64,000 bases of DNA from Tetrahymena elliotti 4EA (taxonomy: Eukaryota > Ciliophora > Oligohymenophorea > Hymenostomatida > Tetrahymenidae): contig JH720323.1 of NCBI GenBank assembly GCA_000231825.2, positions 868,818 to 932,817 on the forward strand. Reading direction: 5' to 3'. Below are positions 51,666 to 63,477 of this stretch, piece after piece (the stretch's first letter is position 1; each line of letters opens with the position of its first letter). The notes beneath the pieces are model-generated. The model saw nothing but the letters and a program-made list of their open reading frames with translations. It had not been told where the DNA came from and did not search any database. The translations under genes and the position numbers were made by a program.

Positions 51666-54600
51666 TCATTATTCAATATCCATGTTGTTGTTATTGGTAT
51701 TACCATTATTGTTGTTATTTTATTGGTTGTTTGTATTATTTTCACCTTCAGTTTACATCTTGGTGTCAGCAGGCTTTTCTTCCTTCTTAGGTTCAGGCTT
51801 AGGCTTGGAAGCGACTTGCTTGTAAATCTTTTAATTATTTAAAAATATTAATAAAAATCAAAAGAAAAATTCAAAATATTTACATTTGACAAACTGTTGA
51901 TGTTATTGTTAATTTCTTCAATGGTGACAACGGGGTCGGAAGTCAAGGGGAGAGTTTTTTGAACATTATCAGCATTATTAATCCAGATTCTTAATCTATC
52001 GATTTCATCAGAGAGAGGCTTCTTATCTTCCTTAGTAATGTGACCATATTGTTCCTCCTATTTGGATTTAAAATATACAAATTAATGAATTTGTCATTAA
52101 AAATAAATGATTTTGAAAATAAATAATAAAGAAAATAAATATCTTACATTAGAAATGTAGAAGTTTTCAGCTGTAATGATGGCATTCTTTAAGTTGCTGA
52201 TAGCTTCAGGGAGGTGAGTGTATTGATTGAAACGTCTTTCAACAGCAACAGTCATTTATTGGAGAGCATCTAAGCGGTTGCTATATTCTTGGAGAGTAGA
52301 ATCAGTACCTTCATCATAGAGCCATGATTCAGCTTAGTTAAGGCTTTCATTTAATTTGGTAGCGAGTTCAGCGGTGGCATAAGCTTAGTGAGTGCTAGAA
52401 ATTTAAGATCTCCACTTGTAAATGAATGATTCTAATTCATTCTTCTTATTTAAAGTATTGATGATCAAGTTATCACTGTTAAGGTGAGCAGATTAGACGT
52501 TAGTTAAACTTTCTAATGATTCCTTAGTTTATTGATAATATTAACTAACAAATTCAAGAGATAAATCAGTGTGTCTGGTTTTCTTCTTTTATTTAATTTC
52601 ATATTCAATGGGAGGTTCTTAGGCAGGAGCTTATTAAGCAGGTTGTTCACCATTTGCAGCTGGGGCAGTAGCGGTAGCAGCAGGCTTATCTTTCTTGACA
52701 GGAATCTTTTCTTCGACAGTGTAATCTTCAACAAGTTAAGCTTCTTCAAGATTAACTAAGCCATCCTTGTCAAGCTTGACCTTAATCTTAACTCCGAATT
52801 CAGCTTCTTTAGGTTTGCAAGGAGCAATAACAAAGTTAGCTAATTAGGCATCAAAACCTTCAGGAGGATTAGCATAGAAGAGACTAACATTGATACCATC
52901 ATTCTTGTTAAAGGTGATTGATTTAACATTAGGAACAGTGCATCCCTTATCAAAGATAACACTAGTCTTACCTTCTTATTCCATCTTTTCACCCTTTTCG
53001 TTTCTGTTGAAGAAATCCCAACTCATCTTAATAGAGTAAAAGTTAGCTTCTTCTAAATTGTATTAAGCGACCTTGAATTAGGGGGAAACCATAGCACTCA
53101 TCATAGCACAACCTCTAGAAATGCATTCAGATTAGTTAAGAGTCTTGTAAAGAGTAGGAACATTGAAAGCTTCTTAGATAATAGCTTAAACAGCAGGGAT
53201 TCTAACAGCACCTCCAATAATTTCAACACTGTGTAATTCAATCTTCTTAGACTCTGTTTTTGATAAATTGAAAATTAATTAATTAAAAAGATAAATTTTA
53301 GAATGAATATTAATTGATAAAAATATTTGGAAGTATTCTCTTAATAAATGAATTCAAATATTCTAATATCTTCCTTCCTTTTAAATTAATTTGAATTTAT
53401 TTTTATAGAATACTAAATGATTTAATCATGAATTAATTATTCTAAATTCTCTTTTATGCTTTTTTTTAATTTTCTAAATAAGTCGGCCTTTTTACTAATT
53501 TTAATATTTTATTTTCTTCACCTTATTTGCTAAAATTTATTTTTTATTTAAACTCACAATTTTTTAATTTTTGGATCAATTGCTATTCAAATTAATTTAA
53601 TTTTCCTTTTTTGATTTAAAAATTAAGAAATTACTCAATTCTTCAATAACAACAGTGATAGATTCCTTGATACGAGCAAGGACGGGTTGGATAACAGTTT
53701 CGAATTCAGCTCTAGTGAGACTTTCATTCAAGTCACAGTCTTCAACTAAATATTCACAGTTGCAATCAGCTTCAGAGTTAGCAGAGAGGATTTTACGTTA
53801 CTTTTCAATAGCATCGAGTAAACGGAGCTAAGCCTTCTTAGATTCACTGACTGATAAACCGTGTTATTGTTCGAACTTCTTGCAGTATTTCTAAAAGACT
53901 AACCAATCCATATCTCTAGCACCCAAGTTTCTTTCATGTACTTGAGAGACAATAGAGAGCTTTTCCTTAGTGAAGGCACCAACGAAAACAGAGAATTTAG
54001 AGTGACCAAAGTCAACGAAAGCAACATTTCTAGGAGTAGTGTTGTCTAATTCAGCCTTTCTGAAGAGACCATAAGAAAGACAGATAGCAGAGCTTTCATT
54101 GAATAATCTAAGAGGGTTCAAACCAGCAATACGGCAGGCATCTCTCAAGGCCTTTCTTTCTTGTTCAGTGTAGTAAGAAGGAACAGAAATAACAGCTTCG
54201 TGATTGGGTAAGTTGTTTAAAGTAATAATTTTACGGATATCACCTAACATAGCAGCAGTAACTTATTCGGGTAAGAGCTTAACATTTTATCCCTTGTATT
54301 GGACTTCATGAACTAATTTACCTTCTTCATTAGCACTAACCTTTGAAGAAATCCACTTAGTTTCATTCTTAAGATTGGGGTAGTTAGCAGATAAACCTAA
54401 TAATCTATTGAAGAAAGAGACAGTGTTCTTGAAGTTACTTTTGGCCTTTATATAAGTATAGAATAGATTATTGATATTGAAACAGTTAATTTATTCTTTG
54501 TATATATTCTTTCCTCATCCAGACTTTCAAAAATTTCAAAAATACTGGAAAAGGATATAAAAATATGGAAACAACAATTTAAAAGGTAAATCTCTTGATT

Positions 54601-54956
54601 TGGAATGAAAGTATTAGATATTTTTAAGGCATTGAACATGTTTTTGATTAAGATAACAAATTCGAAGAAAGCTTGAAGCTTTGTCTCTATTTTGTGTTTA
54701 CTTAGCTCCATAATGGGAGAGGTAGAATTAATCTTCTCTAATTTAAAAATTAAAAATAATAATTTACTTGAGCGTTAGCAGCTTCACCAGTAAAACGTTA
54801 AGCAGGTCCGTAGCCGACGATGTTTCTGGTTTCTCTTAAAGAGGCTTCGTTGGCAATAACATCGACACCACCTCTCTTAGCAACAGCAATGACTGATCTG
54901 GAAGAACCGAAATCGATACCGATAGCACCTATTTACAAAGCGTGATTTTGGGACAT
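51666..54956 (-). CDS. Hsp110/HSPA4-type chaperone (Hsp70 superfamily nucleotide exchange factor)
   Basis: Hsp110 proteins are cytosolic Hsp70 relatives that act as nucleotide exchange factors for Hsp70 and hold unfolded substrates. Five exons, 54956-54768, 54445-53635, 53253-52148, 52057-51884 and 51827-51666, with introns of 322, 381, 90 and 56 nt, total 2442 nt (813 aa), the normal Hsp110 size. The ATPase domain begins IGIDFGSSRSVIAVAKRGG and continues VISVPSYYTEQERKALRDA, RLFNESSAICLSYGL, VAFVDFGHSKFSVFVG and VEIIGGAVRIPAVQ, with the Hsp110-type deviations from Hsp70. The C-terminal part has the acidic loop and helical lid (EGTDSTLQEYSNRLDAL, DRLRIWINNADNVQK). The tail is Lys/Pro then Asn/Gln-rich and ends NMDIE-Q. 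Codon choice (AAG, TCC, ATC, AAC) is more GC-rich than neighbours, consistent with high expression. Confidence 0.95.
54446..54767 (-). other. Long first intron of the Hsp110 gene
   Basis: This 322 nt intron (GTAAAT...AAAG) is over five times the local norm. A TAA/TAG-free minus-strand frame inside it (54448-54711) starts with ATG but is Ile/Phe/Lys-rich and interrupts the chaperone frame, so I treat it as intron rather than gene. Confidence 0.8.
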
Positions 54957-56560
54957 TTTTTTGATTGAGTTTTATAAGAATATGTATCTAGATTTTCTTG
55001 TTTTTAATTTCTTTTTAGTATAAATTTAAATATTTTTTTATTTGATTTTTTATCATATATCTTTTAAATATCCCCCACCTATACCTTAATTCATTTAAAA
55101 AAAAAATATATTTTTTGATAGAAGAATTCTATAGTTCTATTCATAATTATTATTTTTAATAGAATTATTCGAGAAGCTTCGTATCTCCCATAATATTCGA
55201 TTTACTTATTTTTATATAAACTTTTATTAGTCCTGAACATTCTATTATTCTTTTTATTCTAAAAATAGAACTTCAATCTTCACGCTCTGTTTCTTATCTT
55301 TTAAATTTAGCCTTTTTTCCTTTACAATCTTTTCACATACTATTAGATAATTTTTGGAACTTACTTTTAATTTTCATTTATACTTTATCCTATTTTTGAT
55401 GAATTAATCCTTTATTACAAAAAATAACTTTTCTTATACCCAATAGTGCCCCAGCTTTTGCATAAAAAGTATATTTATAGCAATAACAGATATTTTAATT
55501 AATAATCAGCTAATTATTCTTTTCATACAAAATTAGTATTATAGGTATCTAGTATTTTAATTAATTTTGTCGATTTTAATTATTACTAAGTCTTTTCAAT
55601 TTCTGTACTCTCCTCAATGACGAACAATCTCAAAATCTATTAAAATCCACTATCCAACACGTGATTAGGATTATAAATAATGTCATTTCATTTAAATAAA
55701 AAAAATCGAAGAAAAATGAATATCACAAAATATTCAACAATAAAATATCTAACTTATTAAGAAATCCTTTTATTTGTGTACATATTTTTATTTTTCTATT
55801 TTTGGGTTTGTAGAATATTTGGGTAAACATTTAATATGATAATCAATTATAACTTAATTTTTACTTTTACTAAAAATAGATTGTTCCTTTTATTTTTGAT
55901 GTTTTCTCAAAATCGATCAATAACAAATAAATTAAAAATGAATCAATTATTTTTTTTTCTATTATAAATGAAAAAATTACTCTGAAATTACTACTTACCA
56001 ACTACTTTTATTAATAATTCTCAAAGAAACCTAAATCATAGTAAATTATTTTATTCATTTATTGTTTAAAGCATATTTTATAATATTAAAATATGGTCAA
56101 AGAAAAAAATTAATTTTTTAAATAATTTACGATAAAAGTTTTTCCAAATATTTTTCTTTTTAATAAAATAATTTACAAGATGAGATCTCATTTGTTAGGA
56201 TATTTTCTGATGATTTTTGATTTTCACGTTTTTGTATTAAATCAAAAAATCAAAAAAAATTACTATATAAATAAAAATACAAAAGATGACAAGGAAAATA
56301 AAAATATTTACGTTTCTGTATAATTTCGAGAGTTTTTTCTTTAAAATTAAAGTTGATTTTATAACAAAAAAGCAAATAAACAAACAAATAAATAAATAGT
56401 TTCAATAAGAAATAACAATTAAATTTTAATCATTTGTAAAAAATTCAGTTTATATTAACACTACTCAAAATTGATATCCTTAATCATTAATTACTTTCTA
56501 AACCAAAATAGGAATAGAATTAAAAAAAGCCATTTATAATAAGAAATAGAAGCAGGAGAG
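54957..56560. other. Divergent promoter region between Hsp110 and ELMO genes
   Basis: 1.6 kb of A/T-rich DNA. It contains the heat-shock element noted separately, and nothing coding. Confidence 0.55.
55168..55180. promoter_or_regulatory. Heat-shock element (three-unit)
   Basis: The run TTCGAGAAGCTTC is a perfect inverted array of three heat-shock units (TTC-nn-GAA-nn-TTC), the binding site of HSF trimers. It lies 212 bp upstream of the Hsp110 start codon. A two-unit match (GAACATTC) sits further upstream at 55235-55242. The placement before a chaperone gene makes heat-induced transcription likely. Confidence 0.75.
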
Positions 56561-57427
56561 ATGAGTGAAAATGAATAAATGATTCACATTAAAAGTAAAA
56601 GCATACAAAGTTATGATATAGAGTAGCAAGAATAATAGCAAGGTGCAGCATTAATAAAGCAAAATTAGAGAGAAAATGGTAAAATATAATCTACTTATTA
56701 GGAACCTGATACCCATAGATAAAATAGATCAACATGGGAATGGCTATTTGGAAGTTGTATGAGTCGTACTTATGATTTAGATTCGCAAGAAATATAAGCT
56801 TTTGGAATGCTTAAAGAAGAAACTACTGAGTTATTTGATGAAAAAAACCAAACTCATATTATGATTTTAGCTGAACTTTGGGAATTACTCACTGAAACAG
56901 CAATGGATAAATAAAATTATAAAAATGAAGAATGGATTAAATATGGCTTTCAAAATAAAAATCCTTGCACTGACTTTAGAGGAGGTGGAGTGTTATCACT
57001 GCTGTAAATAATTCACTTTACAAAAAATAATAAAGATTTAGTCTAAAAAGATATGAGTAATCCATAGAATGATTTCTTTTTTGCCTTGTCTTCTATTAAT
57101 GTAACTTTCTTCTTGAAGCAAATTTTACATCTTGCTGCTCACTTAGACCCTAAAAAAGATAAAAGCGTATTTTGTGATAGGTAAAGCTTCAAGAGTTTTT
57201 GTTAAATGCTGGTAAAAGATGATGATACCTTTAATAAAATGCATGATATTGTTTTGAAAGATATGTTCAATTCTTGGATTGCCCTTCGTAAATCTCAACC
57301 AAAAACTAGTCTTATAGATTTCCCAAAAATAGAAACTCAATTTAAAAAGAAATTTAGAACTGTTCTTTCAAGATAAGAATATTTCAACATTACTGATTTC
57401 GAAAGAGCTTTTAAAGCTTTAAAATGA
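56561..57427 (+). CDS. ELMO-domain protein (ELMOD-like)
   Basis: ELMO-domain proteins act as GAPs for Arf/Arl GTPases (ELMOD type) or as partners of DOCK exchange factors (ELMO/CED-12). This is a single-exon gene, 867 nt, 288 aa, ATG 56561 to TGA 57425-57427. A Gln-rich N-terminus leads into TWEWLFGSCMSRTYDLDSQE. The ELMO core is at about residues 100-250: ILAELWELLTE, then the diagnostic GFQNKNPCTDFRGGGVLSLLQ at residues 129-149, matching the family W--IGFQ--DP-TDFRG-G pattern, and later FALSSINVTFFL. The conserved Arg of the ELMOD GAP motif (here in TDFRGGG) is present. No PH domain is seen, so ELMOD-like is the better name. It uses CTT/TCT codons typical of its neighbours. Confidence 0.93.
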
Positions 57428-57900
57428 AAGTATTAACTTACGGCAATATTTTTTTTGTTCAATAGACTTTAATCTAAAATATAAAATGCATATTTTGGTA
57501 CTTTTTGAAATGTATTTTTAAATAAAATAACTCATTTTAAGTAATAATATTTATTTTGTTTATGTTTATGTTTACTGTAGTAATTTATTTTAATTCATGG
57601 CAATATATGTCTATATTACCTATGAACCAATACATTGATTAATTAATAATGCATTCTTCATTTGCTAATAAAAGAATTTATTTTAATATGCTAAATTAAT
57701 TGTAACAAGGAAATCATATACTTTCATTATTATTTTTCTAACAAATTTGTTTGATTCTTGTTATGAAATGAAATTAAAAGCTCCCCATTAATTACTAAAA
57801 AATACACATTTGAAATTCTTAATCATTTATTTGTTATTAATCTAAACAATAATAATTAATATATTTGTTAAAAATAGTGTAAATTCAAATTAGAAAAAAC
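57428..57900. other. Intergenic, A/T-rich
   Basis: Spacer between two + strand genes. It should carry the cystatin promoter; no specific site was recognised. Confidence 0.6.
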
Positions 57901-58227
57901 ATGAACAAATTTTTACTTATTGCAATTATTGCTTGCTCCATTGCTTCCGTATACGCTTGGGAAGGTGGATATCATAAAGTTGACTACGTAGAAGCAAACC
58001 ATGGTGTTGCTTTTAAAGCTGCAATCAGCCATCTCACTTAATAGAATATGCTTTCTTCAAATGGTATCTTCCGTCCTGAAGCTTTTTATGAAAAAATTGT
58101 CAGTGGATCTCTCTACAAGTTTGTTATCAGAGAAGGAAAAAATATTTTTGAAGTAGAAGTTTGGAGCTAACCTTGGGTACCTAAACTTGAAGTTGTGAGT
58201 GCTAAGAAAGTTAGTAACAATTAATGA
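57901..58227 (+). CDS. Secreted cystatin-type cysteine protease inhibitor
   Basis: Cystatins block papain-like cysteine proteases. Single exon, 327 nt, 108 aa. Residues 1-19 form a clear signal peptide (FLLIAIIACSIASVYA, cleavage after Ala19). The mature ~89 aa carry the cystatin order: N-terminal Gly22-Gly23, a helix (HGVAFKAAISHL), then KIVSG at residues 65-69, which corresponds to the QxVxG hairpin with Gln replaced by Lys, then strands YKFVIREGKNIFEVEVW and the second hairpin Pro91-Trp92. There are no cysteines in the mature part, as in stefin/phytocystatin-like forms, but the signal peptide indicates secretion or delivery to food vacuoles or lysosomes. Codon bias is strong, suggesting high expression. 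Lys in place of Gln may weaken inhibition. Confidence 0.85.
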
Positions 58228-59037
58228 TAGTCTTAAAAAGATTCATCAATTTAATCATTAAAAATATCAATCTAATATCAAAATTGAAATATCTTGAATT
58301 ACTATTGTATTAAAATACTTCATTATATATCGTATTTCATCAAATATTTTCTTAAACTCCATCGTTATTTATAAAATATGCATACTTCTTTTAAGTGATT
58401 TCAACATATTCAACAGCCAAACATTTAAGTTATAAGAAACTTTGATTGACAAATTAACATCTATGATTTAAAAACCTCTTAAAAAAATATAATTTGCAAA
58501 TCTGATTTGTTTAGAGTTTGTAGTTAAATTATAATAGCAAAAGAAATATTATTTATTAAATATAATTTTCCTTTTTTCTTTGTTTATTTACTGAAAAAAA
58601 TTAAATTATTTTCAACATTTATAACTATACAAAAATGTTTATACTTATGATAGGTTGTAGTAGAATTTACATTCTATTATGCATTATGAAATATAGAATA
58701 AAAACTCATATTAAATATACAAATTAAGATTATTAGATAAAATTCCATTTTTTATTAATAATTCTTTTATCTGTTTTAGTTAAGGATAAGAATTTTTGAA
58801 ATTATGAATAAAAATTAATCTATATTCTAATTTTAGAAACTTTGAATATTAATTTATATCTTCCAATTCATAATAAGTTACTCATATTCAAATCCAAAAA
58901 GAATTATTATTGATCATGTTATTATTACTATTAGTTTGATTATTTATTTTAAAAATAAAAGAATTGATATTTTAAGCTTTTTTTAAAGATAATATAAAAT
59001 AATATAAGATTTTTGTTTGTTGGAAATTTTATTTTGA
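58228..59037. other. Intergenic between convergent genes
   Basis: About 0.8 kb of A/T-rich DNA. I see nothing in it. Confidence 0.6.
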
Positions 59038-61635
59038 TCAAACTTTCACAATATCAGGCTTCTTTGCTTAAAGTAGTGCACTTTATATCCTTTAACTAGC
59101 ACTTTGCTTTGCCTATTTTCCTCTATGGAATATCATACTTGAAGTTTTGCTACTGCCTTCTTCTTTTTATTCAAGAGGATAAGGAGGAAATATATATTAA
59201 ATATGCTTTTATTCTTATGGAGTGTATAAGAATTGCTGATTACTAAATTTTTGCATTTTTCTTATTTGGACTTTAGCAGATTTATTTTCAGACAGTTTCA
59301 TTTTAGATAAGTTATTAGATAAATCACTAACTTTTTCGAATTCCTATTTGTTATCTTGAGTTAAGTTTTCTTTTTTTTCCTTATAAAAAACAGTTTAAGG
59401 TCTTTTTATAAATTTAGTGCTGAAAGATTTAATTCTTTTTTCTAAATTATGGCAAAGAATTTAATTTTGATTCTGATCTACAGTATTTAGTTAATCAGCT
59501 TTATGATTATCTCTATATTAGAAATTTACTTTCTTCTACAAAAATTCTATTTCATCATATTTTTTCAACTCGAATCTTGGCTTTGAGGGTTTAGTCACCT
59601 TACTATAAATTTTATTTTTAACCAATTCTGGGTTTCTTAGTTCTTCATAATAAACAATAATATCATTCAAGTCATTTAGCTTTTCAAAAGGTTTAGGACA
59701 ATAATCTTCTAAAATAGTAGCATAATGATTTAACTATTTCCCATGTTCAAGTCCTAATTCCGACATATAAGGAATATTATTTAGCTAAAAATATGTTTAG
59801 TATTGTTTTTAAAGCTTAGCTGGAGCTTCTTGTTATTATTTTTTTTCTTTTTCTTTTTTAAGTTGAATTGTTGATCTCCTTGAAAATGAATTTCTTTAAG
59901 ATAGATCTGAATCTACATTTAGACTATTTTATTTATGAAGTGATTAGAATTATTAATCTAGTAGCAGACTACTTTTTTGCTTTGATAATTTATGGAGCTA
60001 TGATTAACTTTATTATTTAGACTATCCTCCTTAAGGAGAACTTATTAATGAATTTCTTTCATATAAATTTTACATGCTATTTTTTTGAGTTTCATCCCCT
60101 TTAAAGAATCTGCTTTTGTGATTTTTTTCATTTTAATTTTAAAGGACTTATTATGGAAAGAGTTTTTCATAGAGTTTATTTATTGCACTCTTCTTTCTTT
60201 TTAATTCTTCTAAATTGCAAATTTTTTCAAACTCTAAATTATCAATACCAAGTGAGTAATTTCTCTTTGATTGAAGAGCATCAAAGCAGCTGTTAATTTA
60301 AGAGTTATTTGTTAAAGAAATAGGAGTTTCTTAAGTGGCTGTAGTAGTTAGAAAATTAATAGAAGATTGATTCTGTTAAGTTAACACTTTTGTATTTTTA
60401 AGAGGTTAATTGATAGAATATCCAGAGTTAAGAGGAATTTATTACTTTTTGTTGAATTCTTCAAATTGTTAATCAAATAATTGTTATTCCTCAGTTTTTA
60501 ATTGTTGCCTTTTTTTCAAATCTTGCATAACTTCCTCCTCCAATTTCTATTCTAAGGCCTTTTATTCTTTTTCTAGTTAAAGCTATTTTCTTAATTACTC
60601 TCTTCCCTCCATAATTTATTTATTTTTTGATATTTTATCTTAGAATCTTAATGAATTAATTTTATTTATTTTATCTTAAATAGTTTCTGATATATAAATA
60701 TCTACCTTTTATTCATTTAATGGGAAATGTAAATCATTTTCATCTATATTTTAAAATTATGCTGGTGTTCTTAAAGAATAGTTGTTATTTTCAGCTTAAA
60801 ATAAGTTAGCCCAATATGAATCTCTTCTTATAAAATCTTTGTCATCTTTGTATGCTCCTTCTTATTCAATTAAAGGTTTCTAAAGAGTACTTTCATCTTT
60901 TACATAGTGAAGATGATTAATTATTTTTTCCTTTTCTTTTGGATTTTTAAGCTGATGTCTTTCAAAAAACTATTCCATCTTCAGCATAAGCTTGTAAGAA
61001 AGCTTTCCTCCAATAGAATCATCAACCATCATTTCTCTCCTAATCTGAAGCTTAAAATCATTATACTCTTTTTCTTTCTTCTTTTGAAGAATTTCTTTCT
61101 AAGCTAATTAATAAAAGAGTTATCAATATTAAAAAGAAACAATAAAATATTAAGTACAAGAAGAAGTATTTAATTATTGGGCAGGATCATTTTCTAATTG
61201 TAAGTTTTCCTAAGATATCTTTTTTGCATTTTGTTCTTTTAACTAAGGACTTAATATAACTTAAGATTCTTTTCTAATCTAATCATTTTAGAGTTAATTT
61301 CCTTGCTTAATACCATTGGTGTCCTAGAAAACAGAGTTTTTTCTTGATTTTTAAATTTATCCAATTATGCTAGGATTGCTTGTTTTCTCTATTTTCAATT
61401 GCTCTTACTAACTCTATGTCTTTTTATGAAATAACTCAGGGATATAATTTTGATTCTCCCTTAAAATTTATTGTTTTTTAATCTTTTCATTAAACCTTTC
61501 AGCTTTTCTTCTATTTTTTTTGGCCCATTTTATAAATTTATTGAATTTTTTATCATCCTTCACTACTTTACTTTCCCTTTGATATATTTAGGGCTCTTGT
61601 AAATTATTTTATGAGGTATATTATACCTTTTTCAT
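59038..61635 (-). CDS. Charged Gln-rich coiled-coil protein, function unknown
   Basis: Two exons, 61635-61159 and 61103-59038, with a 54 nt intron, give 2544 nt, 847 aa. The N-terminus is highly basic (FNKFIKWAKKNRRKAERF). A more ordered segment follows the intron: KLSYKLMLKMEQFFERHQLK, then a stretch with AYKDDKDFIRRDSYWANLF. Residues around 350-420 form a charged coiled coil (EQQLRKQLQLEKEQKALEQK). Later blocks include YMSELGLEHGKQLNHYATIL then EDYCPKPFEKLNDLNDIIVY, which look globular and conserved. The C-terminus is basic (GKQAKQSASQRIQSALLQAK). No known domain was recognised. Start ATG 61635, stop TGA 59038-59040. Confidence 0.8.
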
Positions 61636-61986
61636 ACTTGCTAAAAGGATATCTATTTCACAAATATTATAAACTTGATTAATTTTAAGTAGAAGAATTA
61701 CCTTTAAAATTAGCAAATATTTTTATTGACAATCTGAAAAATTACTTACAATAAATAAACAAACCAGTTCTATTATAATTATTTAATGAAAAAATTATTA
61801 AAATATTTGAACAGTTTTTTAATTAAAAATAATTATTTTAATGAAAGAAATAAGTTGAAATAATTTTAATTCATCATTTAAAAAAATATTAAATCAAAAT
61901 AATAAGATTATATAAATGCAAAATATAATGTTAGAAAAAACATAAAAGAACCAATAACTATTTAGTTTTTATTTTAAGACCAATAA
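61636..61986. other. Intergenic, A/T-rich
   Basis: Short spacer between two minus-strand genes. It is the likely promoter of the 59038-61635 gene; no site was recognised. Confidence 0.6.
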
Positions 61987-63477
61987 TCAAACTATTTTTT
62001 CTGAGCCACCTCTATTATCAAATAAGAAAGAGGAGATTCTAATTGCTTAGGATACATTTTGTTACAAAATTCCAACAGTTTATTTTAGTATATCGGTATG
62101 ATAATTTTTAAGCAAAAATTTATCTAAGGATTGACTTGAGCTACTATTTTATTCATACCAGAAAGGAACCATAGAACTGTCAATAGAACTAAAGATATAT
62201 ATATCAGTAAAATCATATTACTGTCTCATAAAACTAAAACAACTCATAAAAGTATCTCTCCAGCCTTTATCATAAAGTAAACCAGCACCACTACCTGGTA
62301 AACTAAATATTTCAAATTCATAAACTCCTCTGACGTTGAAGAATTTATTCACTAGTTCTCTCATTTTACTATCACTATCTATGATAGCAAGAACTCTTGT
62401 TGGCTTGGATTTTTAACGAATTTACTATTTGATTTAATCTGGAGCTTTACTGTTATCCTTTAATAAAGCAGACATAGGACTAAGAATTTACTTAGCAGCA
62501 AGTTAGCTAACTTTTATAGGTTGCTACTATTGAATTGGATTAGCTTAATTTTCAATATTATCTGAATTGACTTGCTAATATTAAGATGGTAGAGGTGTAT
62601 TAAAGTATTTAGCATTGGCAGGTGGGGAAGAGGTATTCACCTATAAATTACTAACAATAGGAGTTTTTCTAGGTTCTGCTAAGTTTACATCAGCATACTA
62701 GTTTACAGATAGCTATGCATTATTCTAGCTTGAAGAAGGGACTCTAGGCTAAGAAATTTGATTATCCAATACATACTATTTGTTAGCCGATTCTTATTAA
62801 TTGACTAAGTTTTAATTTACATTAGCAGATTTTCTTTATTATGATTGAATTTACATTTCTTTTTCTTTTATCTATCTTTCTTTCTCTTGAAGTATTTAAT
62901 CTTATAATCTTAGCTCTTCTTGCATCTTTATTTAGTTTTCTATTTCTTGCTATCTACGTTCTTATTCTTGTTATCTTTATTGTCTCATAATTTCCTCTTA
63001 TTACTGTTAGTAGATTTATAATTGTTCTTATTCTCTTTACTTTCTTTATAACTCTTATTCCCTAAATTCTAACTCTTTACGCCTTTTCTCTTATTCTATT
63101 AATTGCTACTATTCTTTGAATTTTTTCATCTCTTATATAACTAGCTATTCTTAGTATTACTTTTCGCTCATCATCTTACCACTTCCTTATCCAGAAGAGT
63201 AATGGAAAATAGGATTTTTTACTTAATTTCTGCTATAATCCTAAGAAATTCTATTTTGTAAAATGCTAGGATTTTAGTTTCCATATTCTATTTAATACAT
63301 AGATTTTTCTGATCCCTACACATTATTGACTATATTAACTTAATCTAATTACTAAAGTGATGGCTACTGGGATTGCTACTAAACTTAGTTTAAAACCTAT
63401 GACTTTAAATAATATTTTAAAATAAATATAATAGAATAAGAGAGTATTTATCATAGATCATTAATTACTGTTAACAT
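61987..63477 (-). CDS. Coiled-coil protein with unidentified C-terminal domain
   Basis: Exons 63477-63469 and 63402-61987, with a 66 nt intron, give 1425 nt, 474 aa. A 9 nt first exon encodes only MLT; an in-frame ATG at about 63301 (MYQIEYGNQ) is an alternative start. After a Gln-rich head comes a long Gln/Glu/Arg coiled coil (about residues 100-190, REQEQLQIYQQQQEEIMRQQ) made largely of TAA/TAG codons. A Pro/Ser linker follows. Then a compact globular C-terminal domain of about 140 residues begins TRVLAIIDSDSKMRELVNKF and continues VYEFEIFSLPGSGAGLLYD, GWRDTFMSCFSFM, DFTDIYIFSSIDSSMVPFW and ISSFLFDNRGG. The alternating hydrophobic strands and Gly loop suggest an alpha/beta nucleotide- or anion-binding fold (inference). 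I cannot name the family. Confidence 0.75.

Noticed and set aside
53891..54250. Standard-code 119 aa ORF as a gene of its own
   Set aside because: It is only an internal piece of the Hsp110 ATPase domain bounded by Gln codons.
54448..54711. ATG-led 87-codon frame on the minus strand
   Set aside because: It lies wholly within the first intron of the Hsp110 gene, has A/T-only codon use and no family features.
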